Shown: one piece after another, positions 35,925 to 42,391 of the stretch
Numbering within the stretch: the stretch's first letter is position 1
Layout of the letters: the number at the start of each line of letters is the position of its first letter
Assembly: GCF_003073175.1 (NCBI RefSeq)
Contig: NZ_QBBX01000008.1
Coordinates: 95,116-159,115 of the forward strand
Reading direction: 5' to 3'
DNA length: 64,000 bases
Source of the DNA: Peribacillus acanthi
GTDB taxonomy: Bacteria; Bacillota; Bacilli; Bacillales; DSM-1321
Position numbers and translations under genes: made by a program
The notes under the pieces: generated by a model
What the model was told of the DNA's origin: nothing
The model's input: only the letters and a program-made list of their open reading frames with translations
The model's database searches: none

Positions 35925-36455
35925 TTGAAAAAGCATTGGATGATTGCAAGCTCACTACTATTACTATCAGGTTGTACTCAACAAAATCAAAATCCCACAA
36001 AGTTAGATGTAGAAATGCATAATGAAGTTGGCGATACCCTTGGGACAATTAAGCTAGCTGAAAAGTCAAAGGGTATCGAGTTGGATATTAATTTAGAAGG
36101 ATTGGAACCAGGAGAACATGCCATTCACATTCATGAAAAGCCTATGTGTGAAGCTCCTGAATTCAAGTCTGCAGGTAATCATTTTGACCCGGACAAGAAG
36201 AAACATGGTTTATTGCATCCAGAGGGGGCTCATGCTGGGGATTTGCCTAACTTGATTGTTGAGGGCGATGGGAGTGTGAAAGTAAAAATTGCTGCTCCTA
36301 CAGTCACTCTTCGACAAGGTAAGAAAAACTCTCTACTCGAAAAAGAAGGTACTTCCATTGTCATTACTAGTAAGAAGGACGATGGAATGACTCAACCAGC
36401 TGGAGATTCTGGAAAAAGGATTGCCTGTGGCGTAATTAGTAAAAAGAAAAAATAG
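35925..36455 (+). CDS. SodC/YojM-like Cu,Zn superoxide dismutase-family lipoprotein
   Basis: A 176-residue lipoprotein (lipobox LLSGC, Cys17) with a Cu,Zn superoxide dismutase fold. Ligand positions are H68 and H70 (IHIHEKPMC), H86 (AGNHFDP), H94 (KKHG), H103 and D106 (GAHAGDLPN), and the disulfide cysteines are C75 and C168. The last copper ligand, normally in a VIH motif, is replaced by threonine (VIT, T148). YojM of B. subtilis is also reported to lack copper ligands, so dismutase activity is doubtful. The TTG at 35925 is chosen because TTGGGGTGG lies just upstream. Confidence 0.85.
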   Translation: MKKHWMIASSLLLLSGCTQQNQNPTKLDVEMHNEVGDTLGTIKLAEKSKGIELDINLEGLEPGEHAIHIHEKPMCEAPEFKSAGNHFDPDKKKHGLLHPEGAHAGDLPNLIVEGDGSVKVKIAAPTVTLRQGKKNSLLEKEGTSIVITSKKDDGMTQPAGDSGKRIACGVISKKKK

Positions 36456-36462
36456 GTGAGAA

Positions 36463-36505
36463 AGGGTGTCCTAAAGGTGAATGGTATCATCCTTTAGGAC
36501 ACCCT
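36463..36505. terminator. Bidirectional hairpin between SodC-like gene and patB
   Basis: Perfect 15-base stem AGGGTGTCCTAAAGG and complement around a 13-base loop between convergent genes. Confidence 0.75.
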
Positions 36506-36547
36506 AATTAAATTTTATCGTAAAGTGTCTAGACTATTACAAAATAC

Positions 36548-37717
36548 CTAAGAAAGTGCTTTCTTCATTCGATTAAGTCCGTCTAATAAAACATCATGAG
36601 TGCATCCTATATTCATCCTCATCCATCCTTCGCCACCTGGGCCGTATTTACTTCCTGGTTCCAAGGCGATTTTTCCTTTTTGAAGTAGAACTCTTTGTAG
36701 CTCTTTATCTATAAGCCCTATATCCCTGCAATCAAGCCATAATAAATACGAAGCTTGAGGGGACATGGGTTTGATCAATGGTAGTTCCTTTTGGAAAAAT
36801 TGAATGCTTGTATTTAAATTGTTCTCAACGTATTTTAACAATTCAGTAAGCCAGGGACTTCCATGCGTATAAGCAGCTGCTAAAGCTTCTAAAGCAAAGA
36901 TATTCAAGCCATGAAAACCTTGAGCAGATTGAGTATCCTTGATTTTCTTTTTAAACTCAGGATTTTGGACAATGATGACCGACGATTGAAGACCAGCAAT
37001 ATTAAAGGTTTTACTTGGAGCCATGCATGTAATAATCAGATCGCTGAATCGTTCATCAAGAGAAGCTACTGGATAATGTTTTTGACCAGAGAGGGTAAGG
37101 TCACAATGAATTTCGTCAGACAATAGAATTACCTCATATTGTATGCATAGTTCGGCGAGTCGCTTTAACTCATCCTTAGTCCAAATCCTTCCTCCAGGGT
37201 TGTGTGGACTACATAATAAAAACATCTTAACGCCATTACGCATTTTAGCTTCCACATCTTCAAACGATATGCGAAATTGACCATTTTCAATATAAAGAGG
37301 ACTATTAACTAATTCTCGTTTATTTTTATGAACTAAATCAAAGAAAGGGGTGTAAACTGGAGATTGAACCATGATACGGTCGCCAGGTTTTGTGAAGGCT
37401 TGGATGCATGTGCTAAGTGACGAAACCACTCCTGCACTAAAACAAATAGAATCTCGATTAATATTCCAATCATATTTATCTTTCATCCAATGAATAAGAG
37501 CGTTGTATGCAAACGAAGTCGGTGCGGTATATCCGTAAATAGGATGTTTTGTGCGTTCAATCAATGCGTCTGTAACTGCTTGTGGAGCGGCAAAATCCAT
37601 ATCGGCAATCCACATTGGGAGTACATCATCTACACCAAAAAATTCCTTTGTCATATCCCATTTGATGGACCCTGTGTTTATACGATTGAGGTTCTGTTCA
37701 AAAAGATTCTGAATCAT
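36548..37717 (-). CDS. patB: Cystathionine beta-lyase / aminotransferase PatB
   Basis: A 389-residue fold-type I PLP enzyme of the MalY/PatB group, which cleaves C-S bonds of cystathionine or cysteine. LPMWIADMDFAAP near the N-terminus, LLCSPHNPGGRIW, LLSDEIHCDL and APSKTFNIAGLQ (PLP lysine) are diagnostic. The start at 37717 follows GGTGGTG; codons further upstream lack a site. It is next to yugE, divergent, as in B. subtilis, but kinB, normally on its other side, is absent. Confidence 0.92.
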   Translation of the reverse strand: MIQNLFEQNLNRINTGSIKWDMTKEFFGVDDVLPMWIADMDFAAPQAVTDALIERTKHPIYGYTAPTSFAYNALIHWMKDKYDWNINRDSICFSAGVVSSLSTCIQAFTKPGDRIMVQSPVYTPFFDLVHKNKRELVNSPLYIENGQFRISFEDVEAKMRNGVKMFLLCSPHNPGGRIWTKDELKRLAELCIQYEVILLSDEIHCDLTLSGQKHYPVASLDERFSDLIITCMAPSKTFNIAGLQSSVIIVQNPEFKKKIKDTQSAQGFHGLNIFALEALAAAYTHGSPWLTELLKYVENNLNTSIQFFQKELPLIKPMSPQASYLLWLDCRDIGLIDKELQRVLLQKGKIALEPGSKYGPGGEGWMRMNIGCTHDVLLDGLNRMKKALS

Positions 37718-37839
37718 TATTAACACCACCCAATTAGTTTGGAAGAAAAGTAAGTTATACAGTATGTAGTTTTTCTTTATGATACTATATGGAGGATGAT
37801 TATATCATTCATTATCAGATAAATGAGGAGAAAAATTTT

Positions 37840-38094
37840 ATGGCCGAAGATTTATATTCTCAAGTTCAGAAACTATTAGAACAATGGGATCCATTTGAAG
37901 TCGGTTCCCATGGGTATGAAACAGAAATAGCTGAATGTATGCAAGCTATTTATGAGGTTGATTCAGCTGAGGAATTGGCTACCAAAATCATAAATATATA
38001 TGAATTCTCATTCGGAGAAGAGATAAAGAAGGAAGAGGCAAATAGAATTGCTACAGAAATACTTATACTCAAAGAGCAATCAAGTTGTTCATAA
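37840..38094 (+). CDS. yugE: YugE family protein (DUF1871)
   Basis: An 84-residue, acidic, probably all-helical cytoplasmic protein of the YugE/DUF1871 family (QVQKLLEQWDPFEVG, YETEIAECMQAIYEVDS). Function unknown; B. subtilis YugE is of similar length. The ATG at 37840 is preferred over one at 37789 because GAGGAG lies before it and the fold begins there. Its stop is 3 bases before the AGGAGG of the small element at 38097-38206. Confidence 0.82.
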   Translation: MAEDLYSQVQKLLEQWDPFEVGSHGYETEIAECMQAIYEVDSAEELATKIINIYEFSFGEEIKKEEANRIATEILILKEQSSCS

Positions 38095-38096
38095 AA

Positions 38097-38206
38097 CAGG
38101 AGGCTCGTACATCATGTATAATGGGTTCTCTTTTGGTGTGCAAAATGTAAAAAATCAACACAAATAGCATGCTAAATCGTATATGATTTAGCATGCTATT
38201 TTTTAT
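38097..38206 (+). ncRNA. Element E1: candidate small RNA or tiny cistron after yugE
   Basis: AGGAGG (38098-38103), then a core with GGGTTCTCTTTTG and GTGCAAAAT, then a perfect 17-base terminator hairpin (38162-38178 with 38185-38201) and T-run. An ATG at 38114 opens a 17-codon frame (MYNGFSFGVQNVKNQHK) ending inside the hairpin. The first ~52 bases are about 80% identical to E2 at 38616-38737 on the other strand, with a one-base indel that shifts the frame, so RNA-level conservation is more likely than a conserved peptide. Confidence 0.4.
38162..38206 (+). terminator. Terminator of yugE/E1
   Basis: AAATAGCATGCTAAATC and complement around a 6-base loop, followed by TTTTTTATT. Confidence 0.88.
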
Positions 38207-38394
38207 TGGACTAACAACATTTATGGTATTTTAACCTGAGAATTAACACTGTAATTAGCATACCAATTAGCAAAGTGAGAATAAACATTCTCATGCTGTT
38301 AGTTTATATGCTAAAACGGTTGTTAATACTTTGATAAAATTGATAGGAAACTCGGCTATATTTATTCTTCCTTAATTAAGTAACCAGCGAAGTA

Positions 38395-38590
38395 AAATAA
38401 GCGGAGATTTTCCGGTTAAATTCAGAATGGAGCTCGTTTCGGGCTAAATAAGGGGAGGTTTTCCGGTTATACCAAGCAAAATCCCCTATTTTCATGTTTT
38501 TCGAGTCAATAGGCGGAATCTCTCCGTCTAATTAAGCTATTTTCAATGCTATTTCCTAATTAAGCGGAATTTTTCCGTCTATTTATCTGA
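38395..38590. repeat. Four small CGGA/TCCG hairpin repeats
   Basis: Four units of the form AAGCGGAnnTTTTCCGnnTA with cores at 38401, 38452, 38513 and 38564 (spacing 51, 61, 51). Each core is a short hairpin (for example GCGGAATTTTTCCGT). Similar strings recur between genes in other Bacillaceae as I remember them. No gene is present. Confidence 0.75.
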
Positions 38591-38615
38591 TCGGGTAGGA
38601 CGGAGAATACTCGGA

Positions 38616-38737
38616 GGCAAAAAAGCATGATGATTAAATTGCTAATCACCATGCTTTTTACTACGTTATTTGTACTGTTATTTATGATTTTGCACCTCAA
38701 AAGAGAACCCGTTAACATCATGTACCGGCCTCCTTAT
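38616..38737 (-). ncRNA. Element E2: paralogue of E1 after yugF
   Basis: On the minus strand: AAGGAGG (38729-38735), GGTACATGATG, then the same GGGTTCTCTTTTG and GTGCAAAAT core as E1, then an imperfect terminator hairpin (38619-38660). It lies about 75 bases after the yugF stop on the same strand and faces E1. No short frame with a start matches the E1 peptide frame. Confidence 0.4.
38619..38660 (-). terminator. Terminator of yugF/E2
   Basis: AAAAAGCATGGTGATTA and TAATCATCATGCTTTTTT pair with one mismatch; T-run on the minus strand. Confidence 0.8.
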
Positions 38738-38809
38738 TAATATATACCCATTCTTGCATAAGTAGGGAAGAAGAACAAAAAATTTTACCGATCCAATCCT
38801 TCTCTCATC

Positions 38810-39637
38810 TTATTGAGCGAGTAAAAATTGTTTTAGGTGATTTGCGACTTCTTCTGGTTTTTCTTCTGGAACGAGATGCCCTGCCTCTTTTAATATGACA
38901 AGCTTGGAGTTCGGGATATCTTTATGCAGTTGTTTGCCAGTTCGAAGTGGTACGACCCTATCATGCTCTCCCCATATAAGTAAGCATGGTGTTGAAATAG
39001 TTTTAAGCATTTCTTGAGATAAGTCTCCCTCTCGGTCTCGAATCATCCTTGTTAGAGCTCTAAAAATGTCATCCTCTAAGAAGGGTTGTAAATATCCAAA
39101 TAACATTTCGTCGTCAATCAATGCTTGATTGTGTACGACATTTTGTAGATTTTTCCGAACGCCCGAGCGAGCTAACCAAAGCTTGACGTATAAATGAAAA
39201 TATGGGATGAAGCTTGAATAGATAAGGCGACGGTTTGCCCTCTTTAAATAACCTGAACTACATAACAATACTCCATTTTTCACACGTTCTGGCTCCAGTT
39301 TCATCATATTCAATGAAATTTGTCCTCCCATGGAATGTCCCACAACTGAAAACTGTCCGATATTCAAATTAGCAGTTAACTGCAAAACGGTTTTTGCTAG
39401 GTTTTCATAAGAGTACGTATAAGATATATCCTTTCCACTTTTTCCGAACGGAGGTAAATCGACAGTCAAGATGGAATACTCCTTTACTAGAAGAGGTATC
39501 AGCTTACGATAGCTAAAAGAAGATGATAAAAAGCCGTGTAGCATGACCAGTGTATGGGAAGAGGCAGGATTAGAATATAACTCGTAATATACATTATTCC
39601 CATTTACTGTTAACGCCTGTGAGACCATTTGAGTCAT
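38810..39637 (-). CDS. yugF: Alpha/beta hydrolase YugF
   Basis: A 275-residue alpha/beta hydrolase. The nucleophile elbow is VVGHSMGGQ (Ser about 101), the oxyanion HG motif is VMLHGFLSSSFSY, the acid is in LIWGEHDRVVP, and the histidine is in EAGHLVPEEKPEEV. The complete triad makes an active esterase or lyase-like hydrolase; the substrate is unknown. GAGGTGAAG precedes the ATG. Between yugE and alaR as in B. subtilis. Confidence 0.88.
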   Translation of the reverse strand: MTQMVSQALTVNGNNVYYELYSNPASSHTLVMLHGFLSSSFSYRKLIPLLVKEYSILTVDLPPFGKSGKDISYTYSYENLAKTVLQLTANLNIGQFSVVGHSMGGQISLNMMKLEPERVKNGVLLCSSGYLKRANRRLIYSSFIPYFHLYVKLWLARSGVRKNLQNVVHNQALIDDEMLFGYLQPFLEDDIFRALTRMIRDREGDLSQEMLKTISTPCLLIWGEHDRVVPLRTGKQLHKDIPNSKLVILKEAGHLVPEEKPEEVANHLKQFLLAQ

Positions 39638-39769
39638 ATTTCTTCACCTCGTGACTAAAAATATATAGGTATTTTACCCAACTTCTATAAAAATAAAAGT
39701 TTTTATCGCTTTCTGTAAAATAAATTAAAGGAAAATTCTAAATACACCACTATATTAATAAAACTTTTT

Positions 39770-39778
39770 TGTTATAAT
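39770..39778 (+). promoter_or_regulatory. Extended -10 promoter of alaR-alaT
   Basis: TGTTATAAT, a perfect extended -10, 35 bases before the alaR start. No good -35 is seen, as is usual for extended -10 promoters. Confidence 0.6.
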
Positions 39779-39812
39779 GATTTCAGTTTTAAGTTATTAA
39801 AGGGGGATTAAC

Positions 39813-40313
39813 ATGCATCTAGACGACAAAGAAATTGAAATTCTGAAAATAATTGAAGAAAATGGCAGAATTGATTCGAATGATTTAGCCAAAATGGTGA
39901 ATCTCCCAGTTGAAGAACTTGAAAAAACATTAATGAAACTTGAAAAACAAAAAATTATAGTGAGGTATATGACCATTATTAATTGGTCAAAAGTGGCTGA
40001 GCATGAGGGTGTTACCGCAATGATCGAGGTTAAGGTAACTCCAAAGCGTGGAGTAGGTTTTGATGAAATCGCTAAACGGATTTATCGTTTTAATGAAGTC
40101 CAGTCCGTGTATCTAATGTCAGGTGTATATGATTTATCTGTAATCATTCAAGGAAAGTCATTGAATGAAGTTGCCAGATTTGTATCAGAGAAATTATCTA
40201 CGCTAGATTCAGTGATCTCAACAACCACTCACTTTATCCTCAAAAAATATAAACATGATGGAATCATTTTTGAACAGAGTGATGAGGATAAAAGAATTGT
40301 GGTGTCTCCATGA
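39813..40313 (+). CDS. alaR: Lrp/AsnC family regulator AlaR
   Basis: A 166-residue Lrp/AsnC-type regulator with an N-terminal helix-turn-helix (IEENGRIDSNDLAKMVNL, about 14-31) and a C-terminal RAM ligand-binding domain (GVTAMIEVKV to SAVISTTTHF-like VISTTTHFILKKY). In B. subtilis AlaR (YugG) activates alanine transaminase gene alaT, which here overlaps it by 4 bases (ATGA). AAAGGGGGATT precedes the ATG. The ligand is probably alanine. Confidence 0.9.
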   Translation: MHLDDKEIEILKIIEENGRIDSNDLAKMVNLPVEELEKTLMKLEKQKIIVRYMTIINWSKVAEHEGVTAMIEVKVTPKRGVGFDEIAKRIYRFNEVQSVYLMSGVYDLSVIIQGKSLNEVARFVSEKLSTLDSVISTTTHFILKKYKHDGIIFEQSDEDKRIVVSP

Positions 40314-41479
40314 TTAAGACAAATTTTCTATCAAAAACGGTTAGAGAGTTAAAACCTTCTGGCATCCGAAGATTTTTTGATTTAGCTGCAAATATGGAGG
40401 GTGTTATTTCTTTAGGGGTAGGAGAACCGGATTTCATCACTCCTTGGAATGTTCGAGAAGCAGCTATTTTATCTCTTGAAGAAGGCTATACATCTTATAC
40501 AGCGAATGCTGGATTACTAGAGCTGCGGAAAGCTATTGTGAAATATGTGAAAGATTCCTTTCAAGTAGAATATCAACCAGAAACAGAAGTCATCTTGACA
40601 GTTGGAGCAAGCCAAGCAATCGACCTTGCTTTTCGTGCAATACTGAATCCTGGTGATGAAGTAATTGTCGTGGAGCCTAGCTTTGTTTCTTATTCTCCTT
40701 TAGTGACGTTAGCTGGTGGGGTCCCAGTCACCATTCAAACTAAAAAGGAAAATAGCTTTAAATTGATGCCAGATGAGTTAGAGGCAGCGATAACGTCTAA
40801 AACGAAGGCACTTTTAATTTGTTCTCCCAATAATCCAACTGGAACTCAATTGAACCGTGAAGAGCTCGTTCGTCTTGCCCAAATCGTTGAAAAGCATGAT
40901 TTAATAGTTCTATCTGATGAAATTTATGCTGAACTAGCTTATGATGATCCGTTTGCAAGTTTCGCATCGATTGAGGGTATGTGGGAAAGAACCATCCTAA
41001 TCAATGGCTTTTCAAAAGGATTCGCGATGACAGGCTGGAGATTAGGATTTGTATGTGCACCTCGATATATTTCGGAATCCATGTTGAAGATTCACCAGTA
41101 TACGATGATGTGTGCATCCACAATGGCTCAGCATGCTGCACTAGAGGCATTAAAGCATGGTATGAACGATGTGGAATCGATGAGAAACAGCTATCGAGCA
41201 AGACGGAACTACATAGTCAAATCTTTTAATGAAATGGGATTAGAATGCCACATTCCTGGAGGAGCTTTTTATGCTTTTCCATCCATTGAGTCTACAGGGC
41301 TGACTTCAGAACAGTTTGCAGAAGGATTGTTAATGGAAGAAAAGGTAGCGGTGGTGCCTGGAAATGTATTTGGAGAAAGTGGCGAGGGGCATATTAGATG
41401 TTCATACGCATCCTCCATTGAAAATTTGCAAGAGGCCGTTAAAAGAATCGAACGCTTTATTACCAATTTACATTCATAA
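40310..41479 (+). CDS. alaT: Alanine transaminase AlaT
   Basis: A 389-residue fold-type I aminotransferase that makes alanine from pyruvate and glutamate. ISLGVGEPDF, ICSPNNPTGTQ, VLSDEIYAEL and NGFSKGFAMTGWRLGF (PLP lysine) are typical. It starts in the last codons of alaR, so regulator and enzyme are coupled. The name rests on the alaR-alaT pair; other class I aminotransferases look alike. Confidence 0.9.
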   Translation: MIKTNFLSKTVRELKPSGIRRFFDLAANMEGVISLGVGEPDFITPWNVREAAILSLEEGYTSYTANAGLLELRKAIVKYVKDSFQVEYQPETEVILTVGASQAIDLAFRAILNPGDEVIVVEPSFVSYSPLVTLAGGVPVTIQTKKENSFKLMPDELEAAITSKTKALLICSPNNPTGTQLNREELVRLAQIVEKHDLIVLSDEIYAELAYDDPFASFASIEGMWERTILINGFSKGFAMTGWRLGFVCAPRYISESMLKIHQYTMMCASTMAQHAALEALKHGMNDVESMRNSYRARRNYIVKSFNEMGLECHIPGGAFYAFPSIESTGLTSEQFAEGLLMEEKVAVVPGNVFGESGEGHIRCSYASSIENLQEAVKRIERFITNLHS

Positions 41480-41522
41480 TCTTTACAATGTTTTCAATTT
41501 ATTCTTCCTAAAGTATAAAAAA

Positions 41523-41549
41523 ACGGACAAAGGTTGACCTTTGTCCGTC
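41523..41549 (-). terminator. Minus-strand-oriented hairpin after alaT
   Basis: Perfect ACGGACAAAGG stem with a 4-base loop. The T-run (TTTTTTTAT) lies only on the minus strand; on the plus strand the hairpin is followed by CAAAAAGG. It may still stop alaT weakly. Confidence 0.7.
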
Positions 41550-41566
41550 AAAAAGGGGGGAATACT

Positions 41567-41674
41567 TCAGAAAACAAGAAGTGCCTTTTGGGCAAATGAT
41601 GTTTCCTGTACTAATGCTAAGATTAGTAGGAAAGCTATGTTCCCATTATCTCCATTTGAAAAAAATTTATACAT
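41567..41674 (-). CDS. Possible 35-residue hydrophobic peptide
   Basis: An ATG frame of 35 codons on the minus strand, starting MYKFFSNGDNGN and containing a hydrophobic stretch IAFLLILALV, ends 18 bases before the minus-strand terminator at 41523-41549. No ribosome binding site precedes it, so it may equally be an untranslated RNA. It is divergent from the sigma factor gene. Confidence 0.25.
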   Translation of the reverse strand: MYKFFSNGDNGNIAFLLILALVQETSFAQKALLVF

Positions 41675-41755
41675 CAAATAAGGGTGACTCGAAAAGTTCT
41701 TTACTAAACAACTTTAAGAGCACTCTTTTTTAGTTTCAAATAAATGTAATTCTTT

Positions 41756-41784
41756 TGAAACAAATATGAGCTGACTGCCGTTAT
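41756..41784 (+). promoter_or_regulatory. ECF-type promoter of the sigma factor operon
   Basis: TGAAAC, 17-base spacer, CGTTAT: the -35 is the consensus for Bacillus ECF sigma factors (W, X, M) and the -10 has the CGT core. It lies about 45 bases before the start, suggesting autoregulation. Confidence 0.6.
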
Positions 41785-41830
41785 ATAGGCAAATTTATAC
41801 TACTTCTAACTAGGTAAGGAGGGGAGACAT

Positions 41831-42391
41831 TTGGAAGAAGAACTGATCAGTCGAGCTAAACGTGGAGATAAGACAGCTATGACCGAATTGATTCGTCATT
41901 ATGGTCCTATTGTAGAAAAATTTGCCTATCAAATGGGGAATTCAAGAAATGATATTGAGGATATTACCCAAGAGGTATTTATAAAAGTATTTCGTTTTAT
42001 TAATCAATTTTCACAAGCGAAATTTACCACCTGGCTCTATAAAATCACATTAAATGTCACAAAGGATTATTACAGAAAAAAACAAAGTCAAACTAGAAGA
42101 CTATTTTTTTTCCAAAGACAAAGAATGGAAATTAGTGAACCGGGTGCTGAAGAGGGTGTACTACAAAGTGAGGACGATCGGTATTTGCATCAATGCATAC
42201 AACAATTAGATGAAAAATACCGTATTCCCATCATACTGTATTACTTTCATGATTGTAGATATGAAGAGATTGCAGAAATTTTAAATTCTAACCTATCAAC
42301 TATTAAAACACGAATCTTACGAGGAAAAGAACAGCTAAAGAAGAGAATGGAACAGGATAAAAGAAAGGAGGGCGGACAGGATGGAAGATAA
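41831..42391 (+). CDS. ECF-type RNA polymerase sigma factor
   Basis: A 186-residue sigma-70 family factor with only regions 2 and 4. Region 2 is about residues 20-90 (DIEDITQEVFIKVFRFI, TWLYKITLNVTKDYYRK) and region 4 about 118-175 (IPIILYYFHDCRYEEIAEIL, LSTIKTRILRGKEQLK). It is of the SigX/W/M/YlaC type, but I cannot say which. The TTG at 41831 follows GGAGGGGAG. It overlaps the next gene by 11 bases, the normal layout with an anti-sigma factor. Confidence 0.9.
   Translation: MEEELISRAKRGDKTAMTELIRHYGPIVEKFAYQMGNSRNDIEDITQEVFIKVFRFINQFSQAKFTTWLYKITLNVTKDYYRKKQSQTRRLFFFQRQRMEISEPGAEEGVLQSEDDRYLHQCIQQLDEKYRIPIILYYFHDCRYEEIAEILNSNLSTIKTRILRGKEQLKKRMEQDKRKEGGQDGR

Noticed and set aside
38114-38167. 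E1 as a simple 17-residue coding gene
   Set aside because: The peptide frame is broken in paralogue E2 by a one-base indel while the nucleotides stay similar, and its stop lies in the terminator arm; kept as a candidate RNA instead.
38395-38590. CRISPR array from the regular CGGA units
   Set aside because: Units are short degenerate hairpins with uneven spacing, and no cas gene is present.
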